A stretch of DNA of 64,000 nucleotides from Halovibrio variabilis. GTDB lineage: Bacteria; Pseudomonadota; Gammaproteobacteria; Pseudomonadales; Halomonadaceae. The notes beneath the pieces are model-generated. The model did no database searches. It saw only the letters and a program-made list of their open reading frames with translations, and was not told the DNA's origin. The stretch covers positions 186,001 to 250,000 of the forward strand of contig NZ_BJXV01000001.1 in the NCBI RefSeq assembly GCF_007991175.1. Direction: 5' to 3'. Position numbers and translations under genes: made by a program. Of this stretch, positions 26,796-36,840 are shown in pieces. Within the stretch, counting starts at the first letter, position 1. Every line of letters starts with the position of its first letter.

Positions 26796-27371
26796 TTAGG
26801 TCGATTCCAGCTGTTTCTCAAGCGCAAAAATATGCGCGTCCTCTACGCCTAGCTCGCGTAGCGCCTTGGCCAAATTGACCAAGTACTCACGGTTAGAGCC
26901 GCTGGGGCCATGGGCGTTAGCAATTTGATGGGCGATATCGACAAGTGATGCCTCGCCGAGAAACGCCGGGTTGTCGCCGCTGGCCAAATAAATAAGCCCC
27001 TCGCGCTGCCCGGCCTCGCCGCCGTTGTGGTCAAGAAAGGTCAGTGGGACTTTTTCCCGCAGGTAGCCGTTTTTCTCGCGCACATCCAATGGCCCAAGCA
27101 CGTCGGGGGTAATGCGGTAGGCCATGCCGTGGCACACTGCGCCCGGCGCGCGTATCAGCGTGGCCACACGACCTGGCGCCTCGGGGGTGCCGCGGTGGTC
27201 GTGGGAGGCTTGCCAAAAGCGCCTTGCCCAGCCGGTAATGTAGGCGGGCTGGCGTTCTAAGTAGGCAAAATCAGCCTTCCAAATCAGCGACCCATAGCCA
27301 AATAGCCACAGGTCGGCGTGCTTATCGAAAAAGTTTCTTTGCTGGTTTATAGCGGTGGTATCAAGCAACAT
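26796..27371 (-). CDS. chaC: ChaC-like gamma-glutamylcyclotransferase
   Basis: The 191-residue protein has the cyclotransferase fold signature LWLFGYGSLIWKADF at about residues 21-35 and the predicted catalytic Glu in DVREKNGYLRE. GRVATLIRAPGAVCHGMAYR follows the ChaC pattern. ChaC enzymes cleave glutathione (or other gamma-glutamyl peptides) to 5-oxoproline and a dipeptide. That product is the substrate of PxpABC at the left end of the window, though the genes are 25 kb apart. Its 5' end overlaps by some bases the region upstream of the HDAC-fold gene, which is divergent. Confidence 0.86.
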   Translation of the reverse strand: MLLDTTAINQQRNFFDKHADLWLFGYGSLIWKADFAYLERQPAYITGWARRFWQASHDHRGTPEAPGRVATLIRAPGAVCHGMAYRITPDVLGPLDVREKNGYLREKVPLTFLDHNGGEAGQREGLIYLASGDNPAFLGEASLVDIAHQIANAHGPSGSNREYLVNLAKALRELGVEDAHIFALEKQLEST

Positions 27372-27407
27372 AAGGCATCTAGGTATTTACCCGAGTGGCA
27401 ACGCGCA

Positions 27408-28322
27408 ATGGCGTTAACGATCATCCATCATCCTGGTTATACGATTGATTTACCAGTCAGCCACCCCTTTCCGATGGAGAAATTTCGAGTGCTTCGCCAA
27501 CGGCTCGGCGAGCAGTCCTTGGCGACACCCATCGAGTGGCTTACGCCAAACCCCGCGAGCATTGACGCCTTGGCGCGAGTACATACGCGCACCTATCTGG
27601 ATGCCTTTTTGCACGGTACGCTTAACCGCGTCGCCCAGCGTCGCAGCGGGTTTGTGTGGTCCCAGGCGTTAGTCGAACGTGTACGGCTGGAAACTGGCGG
27701 CACGCTGATGACCTTAGAGGTTGCCCTGGCGAGCGGTCTTGCCTGCAATTCAGCCGGCGGCACGCACCACGCCCATGCCGATGCGGCAAGTGGTTACTGT
27801 TTAATCAATGACCTCGCCGTGGCAGCGGCTCACGCCCTGGCCCTAGGCTGGGTCGAGCGGGTGCTGATTGTGGATTGCGATGTTCACCAAGGTGATGGCA
27901 CGGCGCGGCTGTTTGAAGGCGTCTCGGGGGTGTTTACCTTTTCAATGCACGCTGGCGGCAACTTTCCCGCGCACAAGGCGAAAAGTGATTTAGACGTCGC
28001 CCTGCCCAATGGGATGGAAGACGAGGCCTACCTAGCGGTGCTGGCATCGCGATTGCCAGGGCTGCTGGCGGCCTATCAGCCTGACGTGGTGCTTTACGAT
28101 GCTGGCGTGGATGTTCATCGTGACGACCGCTTGGGCTATTTAGCGCTTAGCAGCCAAGGGCTTTACGCCCGGGATGCCTATGTGCTGACCTGCTGTCGCG
28201 AAGCGGGTATTCCCGTTGCCGCGGTGATTGGCGGTGGCTATGACCGTGATATCGTCGTGCTGGCAGACCGGCACGCACAGCTTCATCGAGCAGCGGCGGA
28301 TGTGCTTGAACGCATCGGCTAG
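27408..28322 (+). CDS. Histone-deacetylase-fold amidohydrolase
   Basis: The 304-residue protein has class I/II HDAC-fold catalytic motifs: GGTHHAHADAASGYCLIND with tandem histidines, VLIVDCDVHQGDGTA with Asp and His zinc ligands, and VVLYDAGVDVHRDDRLGYLAL with the last Asp ligand. Bacterial relatives deacetylate polyamines, acetoin-related metabolites or acyl-lysine; no substrate is indicated. The frame is open to 27318, overlapping chaC, but ATG 27408 (MALTIIHHPGYT) begins the family core. A CbiX-domain gene follows 22 bp downstream, likely in the same operon. Confidence 0.88.
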   Translation: MALTIIHHPGYTIDLPVSHPFPMEKFRVLRQRLGEQSLATPIEWLTPNPASIDALARVHTRTYLDAFLHGTLNRVAQRRSGFVWSQALVERVRLETGGTLMTLEVALASGLACNSAGGTHHAHADAASGYCLINDLAVAAAHALALGWVERVLIVDCDVHQGDGTARLFEGVSGVFTFSMHAGGNFPAHKAKSDLDVALPNGMEDEAYLAVLASRLPGLLAAYQPDVVLYDAGVDVHRDDRLGYLALSSQGLYARDAYVLTCCREAGIPVAAVIGGGYDRDIVVLADRHAQLHRAAADVLERIG

Positions 28323-28344
28323 TCGTAATGAAAAGGAGACAAGC

Positions 28345-29199
28345 ATGCGCGCGATTTTTCTGGTGGACAACGGCTCCTTGCGGCCCCAGGCAACGCACAA
28401 CTTACGCCACGTGGCGGCATCGCTCAGCCAACAAATAGGCGAAACCGTCCAGGCGGCCTCACTGTTGCACTCGAATAAAATTCCTGCTGAAGAGGTGGAT
28501 GGTATTCCCGCGATTACGCTGGGCCCCGCGGCTGAACGCAGCGCGGAACAGGGGGCAACGGAAATTATCATTCTGCCGTTCTTTTTTGGACCCAGCAAAG
28601 CACTCACCGGTTACCTGCCCGAGCGCATGGCGACGATGCAAGCGCATTTTCCTCACGTAAAGGTGCGCGTGGCCCAGCCGTTGGTGGATGAGCAGGGGGA
28701 TAACGACCTGCGTCTTGCCGAGTTATTAGCCGACAACGTGCGCGCAAAGCGCCCACCAGGCACAAAGCCACGTATTGCGCTGGTCGATCACGGCAGCCCG
28801 ATTCCCGAGGTCACCGCCGTGCGCAACCGTATGGCGGGGCAGTTGAGCGTGCTGTTAGGCGACGACGCCACCTGCGTCGTGGCCGCGTCGATGGAGCGCC
28901 GCGAGGGTGACGAGTACCGCTTTAACGAACCGCTGTTAGAAAGCCTGCTGGATAATCCTGAGTTTCACACGGGCTCGGTTATTCTGGCGATGCTGTTTCT
29001 CTCGCCGGGTCGCCATGCGGGGGAGGGCGGTGATATTGCCGACATTTGCCACGAGGCGCAGCAGCGCCATCCAGGGCTGACAATCACCACTACCCAACTG
29101 GCGGGCGAACACCCGGGGATTGTCGATATCCTGCACACACGGCTGCGCCAAGCGCTTGATGGTCAACGCTTTCTACTCGAAATCCCTGCAATCAGCTGA
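28345..29199 (+). CDS. Duplicated CbiX-domain protein (sirohydrochlorin chelatase-like)
   Basis: The 284-residue protein has two CbiX-like halves. The second keeps the catalytic VDHGSPIPEVTAVR pattern, while the first has VDNGSLRPQATHNL, with Asn in place of the usual histidine. Such domains insert Co, Ni or Fe into tetrapyrroles. The substrate is uncertain because no siroheme or cobalamin genes are nearby. The ATG follows AAAGGAGAC. It is probably co-transcribed with the HDAC-fold gene. Confidence 0.78.
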   Translation: MRAIFLVDNGSLRPQATHNLRHVAASLSQQIGETVQAASLLHSNKIPAEEVDGIPAITLGPAAERSAEQGATEIIILPFFFGPSKALTGYLPERMATMQAHFPHVKVRVAQPLVDEQGDNDLRLAELLADNVRAKRPPGTKPRIALVDHGSPIPEVTAVRNRMAGQLSVLLGDDATCVVAASMERREGDEYRFNEPLLESLLDNPEFHTGSVILAMLFLSPGRHAGEGGDIADICHEAQQRHPGLTITTTQLAGEHPGIVDILHTRLRQALDGQRFLLEIPAIS

Positions 29200-29293
29200 T
29201 ATGACGAAAGTCTGATGGGTGAATACCCAACCAATAGCGCGTAGAATCGCGAGCCTTTCGTACAGTAAATGAAACGCTAACCGGGCTTCTTTT

Positions 29294-30883
29294 GTGATCG
29301 CAACCGCCAATATCACCATGCAGTTTGGGGCTAAGCCCCTGTTTGAAAATGTCTCTGTCAAATTCAATAACGGCAACCGCTACGGCCTGATTGGCGCGAA
29401 CGGCTGCGGCAAATCCACCTTTATGAAAATTTTGGGTGGCGATTTGGAGCCCACTTCCGGCCAAGTGATGCTGGACAGCAGCACGCGGCTGGGTAAGCTG
29501 CGTCAGGACCAGTTCGCGTTTGAAAACGAGCGCGTGATCGATACGGTGATCATGGGCAACGTTGAGCTCTGGTCGGTCGCGGCGGAGCGCGAGCGTATTT
29601 ACTCGCTGGCCGAAATGAGCGAAGAGGACGGCATGGCCGTCGCCGATCTGGAAGTCCGCTTTGCCGAGCTTGACGGCTATACCGCCGAACCCCGTGCGGG
29701 CGAGCTATTATTGGGCTTGGGCATTCCCATTGAGCAGCACACCGGCCCGATGAGTGACGTATCCCCCGGCTGGAAGCTGCGGGTACTGCTCGCCCAGGCA
29801 CTATTTTCTGACCCGGATGTACTGCTGCTCGATGAGCCGACCAACCACCTGGATATCAACACAATCCGCTGGCTGGAAGACATGCTCAAAGCGCGTAACA
29901 GCACCATGATCATCATCTCCCACGACCGCCACTTCCTGAATAGCGTCTGCACGCACATGGCGGATCTGGATTACGGCGAAATCACCCTGTTCCCGGGTAA
30001 CTACGACGATTACATGACCGCTGCCACCGCCGTTCGCGAGCGTCAGCATTCGGATAACGCCAAGAAAAAAGCCCAAATTGCCGAACTGCAGCAGTTCGTC
30101 AGCCGCTTCTCTGCCAACGCCTCAAAGGCCAAGCAGGCCACGTCGCGGGCGCGTCAAATCGATAAAATCAAGCTGGAAGATATCAAACCATCCAGCCGGG
30201 TTAGCCCGTTTATTCGTTTTGATCAGGCCAAGAAAATCCACCGCAACGCTGCCAACGTGGATGCCATCACCAAGAGCTATAACGGCGAAAAGCCGCTGTT
30301 CGAACGTCTTTCCATGACGGTAGAAGCCGGTGAACGGATCGCGATTATTGGCCCTAACGGCATTGGCAAAACCACGCTGCTGAAAACTCTGGCGGGTGAT
30401 CTGCACCCTGACGCGGGTGAAGTGAAGTGGACCGAAGCCGCTGACCTAGGCGTGTTCGCCCAGGAGCACAGTGACGATTTCGCCGTCGACGCGACGCTGT
30501 TTGAATGGATGTCCACCTGGACGCAAGGTGGCGAGCAGGTGGTGCGCGGTGCGCTGGGCCGGATGCTGTTTTCCAGCGATGATATCGACAAGTCGGTGAA
30601 GGTGATTTCCGGTGGTGAGCAGGGGCGCATGCTGTTCGGCAAGTTAATCCTCACTCAACCCAACGTGCTGCTGATGGATGAGCCGACCAATCACCTGGAT
30701 ATGGAGTCTATCGAGGCGTTGAACCTGGCGCTGGAAAACTATCCCGGCACGTTGATGTTTGTTAGCCACGACCGTGAGTTCGTCTCTTCGCTGGCTACGC
30801 GCATTATTGATATGCAGCCGGAAGGCATTGTCGATTTCAGCGGCAGCTACGATGATTACCTGCGCAGCCAAGGGGTGGTGTAA
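29294..30883 (+). CDS. ybiT: ABC-F ATPase YbiT
   Basis: The 529-residue protein has two ABC domains joined by an ABC-F linker, with no membrane segments. NBD1 has Walker [10 protein letters not shown] and Walker [13 protein letters not shown]; the linker holds [23 protein letters not shown]2 has Walker [10 protein letters not shown], signature ISGGEQGRM and Walker [13 protein letters not shown]. It closely follows E. coli YbiT, a ribosome-associated ABC-F factor. The GTG start is used. About 6.7 kb downstream lies a damaged second copy of its 3' half, marking an island. Confidence 0.94.
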   Translation: MIATANITMQFGAKPLFENVSVKFNNGNRYGLIGANGCGKSTFMKILGGDLEPTSGQVMLDSSTRLGKLRQDQFAFENERVIDTVIMGNVELWSVAAERERIYSLAEMSEEDGMAVADLEVRFAELDGYTAEPRAGELLLGLGIPIEQHTGPMSDVSPGWKLRVLLAQALFSDPDVLLLDEPTNHLDINTIRWLEDMLKARNSTMIIISHDRHFLNSVCTHMADLDYGEITLFPGNYDDYMTAATAVRERQHSDNAKKKAQIAELQQFVSRFSANASKAKQATSRARQIDKIKLEDIKPSSRVSPFIRFDQAKKIHRNAANVDAITKSYNGEKPLFERLSMTVEAGERIAIIGPNGIGKTTLLKTLAGDLHPDAGEVKWTEAADLGVFAQEHSDDFAVDATLFEWMSTWTQGGEQVVRGALGRMLFSSDDIDKSVKVISGGEQGRMLFGKLILTQPNVLLMDEPTNHLDMESIEALNLALENYPGTLMFVSHDREFVSSLATRIIDMQPEGIVDFSGSYDDYLRSQGVV

Positions 30884-30979
30884 ACGGCTAGAGAGATTTT
30901 GCGATAATCACCTGCAATGCTGGGGGCTACTCAGTTCTCAGCTTTGGTTTTCCTAACCCCCGAACGCCCGCAATTTTTC

Positions 30980-31576
30980 TTATGCCCGGGCCTTCAGGTA
31001 GGGGTTCAGTACCTCTTCCACAAGCTTGGCAGCAAAGGATTCATCTATATCGCTGAATGACACAGTCAAGTGGTAATAAACGGCACCGTATATGAGATCC
31101 AAGGTGAGTTCTGGATCGATTTCTGGGCGCAGTTCACCTCTTGCGATAGCCCCTTCGATAGCCTCACGACCCATACGGCGCCTGGGCATGATCCAGCGCT
31201 CCACGAAAGCTTCACGCAGGTCGGGGTCGGCCTGTGCAGCCCCCAGCAACTCCCGGAGCAACTGCCCGCGCGATCCTTTTAACGCCACCACCAATGCCCC
31301 GACACTGTGGCAAAAATTTTCGACGATGGGCAGTCGCAGGTCATAAGCGATCGTCGGCCCTACTTCCTCGAAAAACGCATCCATAACGATTGCTGCAGCA
31401 TTCGGCCAGCGCCGATAGATGGTCGATTTGGCCACCCCAGACACGGTAGAAATACGCTCGACGCTAGCATGCTGAATACCACCTTCGAATGCTAGCTCTA
31501 GCGCTGCTCGCATGACCTTGGGAGCAGCCGAAGTACTCCGTGGCCGACCGGGCCGTGGAGAAGAAACAGAAACCAT
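30980..31576 (-). CDS. TetR/AcrR-family regulator
   Basis: The 198-residue protein has an N-terminal helix-turn-helix, ERISTVSGVAKSTIYRRWPN at about residues 40-60, preceded by AALELAFEGGIQHASV. The C-terminal ligand domain ends VLNPYLKA and resembles the TetR_C_11 type. ATG 31576 is preferred because AAGGGTG lies at good spacing; an upstream GTG (31585) is within it. It is divergent from the FAD-enzyme/Nudix pair, and an inverted repeat sits between them, so it is the likely local repressor. Confidence 0.86.
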   Translation of the reverse strand: MVSVSSPRPGRPRSTSAAPKVMRAALELAFEGGIQHASVERISTVSGVAKSTIYRRWPNAAAIVMDAFFEEVGPTIAYDLRLPIVENFCHSVGALVVALKGSRGQLLRELLGAAQADPDLREAFVERWIMPRRRMGREAIEGAIARGELRPEIDPELTLDLIYGAVYYHLTVSFSDIDESFAAKLVEEVLNPYLKARA

Positions 31577-31625
31577 GGATGACACCCTTGCCGAAACCTG
31601 CTCAATAGGATTAGGATAAATACCA

Positions 31626-31643
31626 ATACGGGTCGGTTCGTAT
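31626..31643. promoter_or_regulatory. TetR operator candidate
   Basis: ATACG at 31626-31630 and CGTAT at 31639-31643 form an inverted repeat with an 8-nt spacer in the divergent region between the TetR gene and the FAD-enzyme gene. Size and place fit a TetR-family operator controlling both. Confidence 0.5.
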
Positions 31644-31751
31644 CAGTAAGTGCTTCTAAGGCTTTAATTATAACATGACGCGCGTTGAAGCCGCTATTAC
31701 ACGCTTTAGCTTGGCGAACAACATTAATCGTTACCCCAGAGACCGCTTACC

Positions 31752-33011
31752 ATGCAGTGCTACGATGTCGCTATCATTGGAGCTGGCCCCGCAGGCTTAG
31801 CTGCCGCACAGAGGCTCTCTTGCCAAGGGCGCCGAATCATTCTTATTGATCAAGGCAACGAAATCGCCGAGCGAATAAGAGCAGTAGAAAAGGAGTTAAC
31901 GCAAGGCCATGGAGGGGCTGGGCTATATTCGGATGGAAAGTTTTCATTTTTCCCTGCCGCCAGTCATCTATGGCGTTTGCCCAAGCGTGAAGCGTTGCAT
32001 GATGCTTATGCCTGGACATGTCAGTTGCTCAACAACCATGGCCTGAACACTCCATCCTTCCCGGCGGTTACCAATACGCATTCTCCAGATGTCGGTGACT
32101 GGGTACTTAAGAGTTACCCTTCAGACTACCTTTCACTTCAAGCGCGCATGGAACTGGTATTCGGCTTAGTCAGCAGCTTAGATGCTGATATTGCCTCTCA
32201 GACGCGTATGACGACCTACCGATATGATGAGTCGGCAAAACGGCATTATCTGGAGCTGCAACATACACAGAGAACTTACGAAATCGCTACCAAAACGTTG
32301 ATTTGGGCGACTGGTCGTTTTGGCGCGCTCGATATCAAAGAAGACATTAAGAAAACCTTTCGTCGACTAGAGGTAGGATTTCGTATCGAACAACCCAGCG
32401 AGCTTGCATTCTTTCAGTCCCTTTCCAATCTGGATCCTAAGCTAACATTACGTGCTGCTTCTGACACCACAGAGTGGAGAACTTTCTGTGCTTGTCGCAA
32501 CGGCAGAACCGTTCTCACTCAGACCCAAGGATTGTGGACGGTATCCGGACATTCCGATGGCCCACCCTCGGATCAATCCAATGTCGGCTTCAACACACGC
32601 ATCTTTGACGAAACCTTAGCAAAACGAACCATTGATATAATTAGAGCAGCAATGCGTGAGAAGGGCACTTATTTCGAGATTTCGCTTATGGCGTGGCTTG
32701 AAAGTGAACAGTCCACTACCTCAAAAATGGACGCTATTTACGGAAAAGAAGTTGCCAATGCCATGTTACTAGGTTTAAGAAAACTCATTAACCGTTTTCC
32801 TTCCATTGAACATAACGAAACGAGACTGATCGGTCCTACTCTGGAGGGAATCGGCTGGTATCCTGAGGTCGATGGTACATTACGCCTCCCCAATCGTCCC
32901 ACTTGGGTCGTCGGAGATGCCTGTGGTTTATTCCGTGGTATCGTGGCGGCATTTATCAGTGGCCACTACGCAGCTAGCGCCGTACTTGAAACGCTTGAGG
33001 AATATGCCTGA
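31752..33011 (+). CDS. FAD-dependent dehydrogenase of the COG2509 type
   Basis: The 419-residue flavoprotein starts [20 protein letters not shown], a dinucleotide-binding fold, followed by the COG2509-like [16 protein letters not shown] second [10 protein letters not shown] strand and the C-terminal [20 protein letters not shown] complete the FAD site. Proteins of this type are uncharacterised FAD enzymes; the substrate is unknown. Its stop overlaps the Nudix start by one base (TGATG), so the two are translationally coupled. GC content is lower than in the backbone but not as low as in the following operon. Confidence 0.82.
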   Translation: MQCYDVAIIGAGPAGLAAAQRLSCQGRRIILIDQGNEIAERIRAVEKELTQGHGGAGLYSDGKFSFFPAASHLWRLPKREALHDAYAWTCQLLNNHGLNTPSFPAVTNTHSPDVGDWVLKSYPSDYLSLQARMELVFGLVSSLDADIASQTRMTTYRYDESAKRHYLELQHTQRTYEIATKTLIWATGRFGALDIKEDIKKTFRRLEVGFRIEQPSELAFFQSLSNLDPKLTLRAASDTTEWRTFCACRNGRTVLTQTQGLWTVSGHSDGPPSDQSNVGFNTRIFDETLAKRTIDIIRAAMREKGTYFEISLMAWLESEQSTTSKMDAIYGKEVANAMLLGLRKLINRFPSIEHNETRLIGPTLEGIGWYPEVDGTLRLPNRPTWVVGDACGLFRGIVAAFISGHYAASAVLETLEEYA

Positions 33012-33460
33012 TGTCTGATTCAAATTCATCCCGCGTCGGTGTCGGCGTCATTATTACCCGTGCTGATGGTAATATTCTCCTTGGCTATCGTATCAAAGCT
33101 GGAGAAACACCCAGTTGGTGCTTACCTGGCGGGCATGTCGAGCCAGGAGAAACCTTTGAGGTTGCAGCTTTGCGTGAACTTCAGGAAGAAACAGGCATTA
33201 TTACTCAACAGTCCGCCACTATTTTTGCGATTATGCAACAATTGGCGGCTAACAGAACAGCCGTCACTGCTGCAGCTAGGGTTTCTCTTGCTGATAATCT
33301 CGCTGTCGCACGGCTGACCGAACCGGATGTCTTCTCAGAATGGGATTGGTTTCCACGCTCAGACCTTCCCACTCCACTATTCCCTGCAAGCGAAGCAATG
33401 ATCAGCTTATGGAAGGACAACCAATGCCCAAAGGGATGGAGCACTTACTGTGTTGTATAA
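33011..33460 (+). CDS. Nudix hydrolase
   Basis: The 149-residue protein has a perfect Nudix box within [20 protein letters not shown] followed by ETGI (G-x5-E-x7-R-E-U-x-E-E-x-G-U). Members hydrolyse nucleoside diphosphates linked to another group. The end [10 protein letters not shown] is not typical of a named subfamily. It is coupled to the upstream FAD enzyme, so it may clean up an FAD- or nucleotide-linked metabolite of that reaction (inference). Confidence 0.9.
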   Translation: MSDSNSSRVGVGVIITRADGNILLGYRIKAGETPSWCLPGGHVEPGETFEVAALRELQEETGIITQQSATIFAIMQQLAANRTAVTAAARVSLADNLAVARLTEPDVFSEWDWFPRSDLPTPLFPASEAMISLWKDNQCPKGWSTYCVV

Positions 33461-33544
33461 ACTTCACCAATAAAACTGCCTTAAGTTGCGAAATGCATAA
33501 CACTCTATAATAAGTTCAGTTCAATTTTTCACGAGCTTAATTAA

Positions 33545-34771
33545 TCAAGCTAAATTCATTTTAAATTTTTTCTTTGGATCTCGAAGGGTGATCGCGCCGG
33601 GAACTAAGAGCGCGATAAGTGAAGAAAATATTGTTATCAAGCCAGCAAAGTATAAGACGTAATCAGACCCAAATATATCAATTGCATAGGGAAAAATAGC
33701 GAGGGTGATAGGAGCGACGCCATAGGATACCAAAAAGTCAAAAGACGTAACTCTTCCAATTAGACTCTCAGGAACTTCACGCTGTATTGCTGTAAACCAC
33801 GGTATGTTAAACGCTTCAATGCCGATGCCGCCAATAAAGTATGCTAATAATATTAAATATTTTGACTCACCATAAGCTAATGCAAGTGGCACAAAACCAT
33901 AGAAGCTTAAGCCAATAAATGCAACTAATCCAATCTTTTTAGCACCTATGCGACCAATGAATACTGAAGCTGCTATGGCTCCAGCAGAATAACAACCTAG
34001 AGCAATACCAATTAGAGTATTGCTGCCAAACATTTCTTTACTTGTAACAGGTAGCATTATTTGTTGAATTGAGTAACTCATTGATAGCCAAATAGCAAGA
34101 GCAGTTAACCCGGCTAAAAACCAACGGTGGGAACTTGCCTCATCCAGGCCCTCTTTGTAGCCATTCAAAAAAAAAGATAAGCTCATTTTGGTAATAGGTT
34201 TCTTTTTCGAGGATTTTATACTTAAAATGAGGACACAAGGAACAAGGAGCGTTCCGCATGCTATCCATAAAGCAAAGTATCCATTAATAGTCGTATATAT
34301 TACTGTGGCGAGTAAAGGAGCAACTGTCAGAGAAAGTCTCATACTTAAAGTAGAGACTGCATTAGCTGACATACGTTCTTTTTCAGGTACTGCACCTGCT
34401 ATTAAGGATAGATATGAGTTTCTGAAAAAACCTTCCCCACAACCAATTAAAGCGATCATAAAGGTAGCCCACAAAGCTTGGCCAGAAGATAGAAGTATAA
34501 TCAGAAAAACTAATGCAAAAAATCTTACAAAAGCCGAAAAAAACATAACTTTCTTCGGACGAAAATGATCGGTGATTACTCCTGAAAAAACAGCACCGAT
34601 GATGAAACCTGCAGTTCTGGATCCGAGAATCCACCCTAATAATGATATATTAGAAAATTGGTCTATGATTATTAGTGTAACAATTGTTGGTATAAATGAG
34701 GTCGAAATAGCGGAGAGGGTATAGCTTACCCATGCGAAAAAAAAATCACGATTCTTGAGAGATTTATACAC
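33545..34771 (-). CDS. MFS exporter (EntS/MFS_3-like)
   Basis: The 408-residue protein has twelve predicted helices, starting MYKSLKNRDFFFAWVSYTLS. The loop GVITDHFRPKKVMFFS fits the MFS motif A, and FIGRIGAKKIGLVAFIG repeats it at the middle. The MFS_3 class includes EntS and many small-molecule exporters. The start overlaps the ATP-grasp stop by 8 nt, so it is the last gene of the four-gene operon. Its likely role is export of the operon's product. The gene is AT-rich. Confidence 0.85.
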   Translation of the reverse strand: MYKSLKNRDFFFAWVSYTLSAISTSFIPTIVTLIIIDQFSNISLLGWILGSRTAGFIIGAVFSGVITDHFRPKKVMFFSAFVRFFALVFLIILLSSGQALWATFMIALIGCGEGFFRNSYLSLIAGAVPEKERMSANAVSTLSMRLSLTVAPLLATVIYTTINGYFALWIACGTLLVPCVLILSIKSSKKKPITKMSLSFFLNGYKEGLDEASSHRWFLAGLTALAIWLSMSYSIQQIMLPVTSKEMFGSNTLIGIALGCYSAGAIAASVFIGRIGAKKIGLVAFIGLSFYGFVPLALAYGESKYLILLAYFIGGIGIEAFNIPWFTAIQREVPESLIGRVTSFDFLVSYGVAPITLAIFPYAIDIFGSDYVLYFAGLITIFSSLIALLVPGAITLRDPKKKFKMNLA

Positions 34772-35714
34772 TTTCTTTAACCTTTATGTATGCTTTATTA
34801 CATGGTTTCCAAAAATTTATAGCTCGCTCATAGTCATGGGCAGCTTGAACTAGGTAGTCAGCTAGATAGTAAAGGATTCTGGGTTCTTCATCAGAGTTGG
34901 TATAAGCGTAGTGGGTACTAGGGCAGCTGTTAACTTCAAGTACTTGATAGTTATTCTCTGCGAGGCATTCGATAATATCAAGACCTGAATATAACGTACC
35001 GGCAGCTAGTGAGGCCTTCTCTGCAATTTTTATTAATTCTTCACTAGGCTCAAAGTAAACAGGAGTTGCGCCCGAGCTTAAGTTTGTAATCCATTCCCCA
35101 TCTTTTGCAATACGATATATTGCATTGACCACCTTGTGGTTAATGCAAATTATCCTAATATCTCGACCTGGATTATTTATGAAAGGTTGTAGGTAATATT
35201 CGCCACTTGAGCTTTCGAGTAAATCAAAAAGCTCAGTTTCATCCATTATTTTATGAATTCCATGACCACCAAATCCAATTATTGGTTTGATTACTAGAGG
35301 GAAATTGAACTTTCTGTGATGTTTTCTTATAAAGCTAAGCTTCTTTCCAGATAATGCTCCAGGAAAAGGAACTCCAGCTGCTTGCATCATAGCAGTATTT
35401 ATATACTTGTTTTGGGCGCAATATAAAACGTGTCCTTTGTTTATTACCGGAACACCGTTTCTCTCAAAGGCTTCAAGTATATTTATACCTAGATGTAAAA
35501 TATCTTCAAACACCCAGCCGACAACTAAATCTGGCCTAAGAACTTCGTTGTCATGATAGAAGGTAGCACTATCAGTACTAAAGAAAACTGATATTTCAGA
35601 TGGGTGAACCCTTTTAATGTTTACCCCCATCGCTCTAATAATAGGAAACAAAATGTCATGATCAAATTTATCAAAATCATTGCCAATGAATAATATTTCT
35701 TTTTTATAAGTCAT
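34764..35714 (-). CDS. ATP-grasp ligase (RimK/LysX-like)
   Basis: The 316-residue protein has ATP-grasp landmarks: nucleotide-binding FPLVIKPIIGFGGHGIHK, YYLQPFINNPGRDIRII, and the metal-binding YQVLEVNSCPS near the end. The RimK-like INHKVVNAIYRIA then GEWITNLSSGATP pattern suggests ligation of an amino acid through an amide bond. ATG 35714 (MTYKKEILFIGND) with GGTGG upstream is preferred; it overlaps the PLP-gene stop by 11 nt. In context it would join the amino acid made by the two upstream enzymes to a second molecule, but substrates are unknown. Confidence 0.82.
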   Translation of the reverse strand: MTYKKEILFIGNDFDKFDHDILFPIIRAMGVNIKRVHPSEISVFFSTDSATFYHDNEVLRPDLVVGWVFEDILHLGINILEAFERNGVPVINKGHVLYCAQNKYINTAMMQAAGVPFPGALSGKKLSFIRKHHRKFNFPLVIKPIIGFGGHGIHKIMDETELFDLLESSSGEYYLQPFINNPGRDIRIICINHKVVNAIYRIAKDGEWITNLSSGATPVYFEPSEELIKIAEKASLAAGTLYSGLDIIECLAENNYQVLEVNSCPSTHYAYTNSDEEPRILYYLADYLVQAAHDYERAINFWKPCNKAYIKVKESV

Positions 35715-36840
35715 GCAAGCCACCGTGATTTTTAGTGAATTTTATTTTCGGAAAGTGTGTGATGGTAGTGTTGGGGACTTTCAGCTCTTTTATTAAATCA
35801 TCTCTGTAGTTAGAATAAATATTAGGCGATTTCTGAGGAGGGTCGATCCTATTAATTAGCTTTTTAAAGTGAAAAATGTCATTAGTTGTATCAATACCAT
35901 TTTCATAAAGCCAGTCTTCATTGAACAATGTATCAATGTACCTTTCTCCACTATCACCCATCACTGCAATAATTGGTCTAGTGCTTTTCATAGAGATAGA
36001 TAGTTTTAATGCGCCTAGCAATACCGCGCCAGAGGAAACTCCACAAAGTATGCCTTCATGCCGACATAGTAGACGAGAAGCAATAAATGCACTTTCATCA
36101 TGTATTTTAAAAACATAATCTATATTGTTAACATCTAATATGTTTCGCGGAGTCCATCCTAACCCTACACCAGGTATTTTATATGGATAAGTTTCTGGGC
36201 TAAAAATTCCAGAACCAAATGCATCAACACAACAGATTTTACAGCTGCTTTTTTTTTCTTTATAGAACTTCGAAATCCCACCGATTTGCCCACCGGTGCT
36301 GACTGCACATACAATAGCATCAGCCTCATCTTTAGTTTGTTCATAAATTTCTGTTGCGGTTGACTCGTAGTGCGCATAACTGCTCAAGATATTGAAACAC
36401 TGATCAGGTCGATAACTATTTTCAATAACTTGTGCTAACTCATTCGCTTGTTTAATTCGCGTTTTATGATATGAGCCTGTATCATCTTTTTCCTCCACTA
36501 CTACTACCTTGGCTCCATATGCTTTCATTAAAGAAATATTAGTGTTGGTCGTTTTAGGGTCTACTAGTACTATAACCTTATACCCCCTAGCAGCTCCAAT
36601 CATAGCTAAGCTAATTGCAAAGTTGCCAGAAGACGATTCAATAATTGTTCCGCCAGGCTTTAAATATCCCTGGATTTCAGCTTTCTTAATTAATGCGATG
36701 GCCGCTCTGTCTTTAATGCTTCCCCCAGGGTTGAATTTTTCTAATTTAACCACTACATTAGTGCCTAAAGCATCGTTGATGCGATCAAGACTAACTAATG
36801 GTGTTTTTTCAGCACACTGAAGAATGTTTTTAAAATTCAT
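35704..36840 (-). CDS. SbnA-like PLP-dependent beta-replacement synthase
   Basis: The 378-residue fold-type II enzyme has NPGGSIKDRAA with the PLP lysine at residue 43, ESSSGNFAISLAM, STGGQIGGISKF and GDSGERYIDTLF. Two stretches are closer to staphylococcal SbnA than to ordinary cysteine synthase: DPKTTNTNISLMKAYGAKV, and the EKDDTGSYHKTRI that follows. SbnA uses O-phosphoserine and glutamate; other relatives make cysteine-like amino acids. A tail of about 50 residues beyond the usual end is unusual. SbnB, its normal partner, is absent. It overlaps both neighbours and uses a product expected from the upstream kinase. Confidence 0.86.
   Translation of the reverse strand: MNFKNILQCAEKTPLVSLDRINDALGTNVVVKLEKFNPGGSIKDRAAIALIKKAEIQGYLKPGGTIIESSSGNFAISLAMIGAARGYKVIVLVDPKTTNTNISLMKAYGAKVVVVEEKDDTGSYHKTRIKQANELAQVIENSYRPDQCFNILSSYAHYESTATEIYEQTKDEADAIVCAVSTGGQIGGISKFYKEKKSSCKICCVDAFGSGIFSPETYPYKIPGVGLGWTPRNILDVNNIDYVFKIHDESAFIASRLLCRHEGILCGVSSGAVLLGALKLSISMKSTRPIIAVMGDSGERYIDTLFNEDWLYENGIDTTNDIFHFKKLINRIDPPQKSPNIYSNYRDDLIKELKVPNTTITHFPKIKFTKNHGGLHDL

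Noticed and set aside
34764..35714. D-Ala-D-Ala ligase
   Set aside because: The ATP-grasp segments match RimK/LysX-like ligases better and no cell-wall genes are adjacent.
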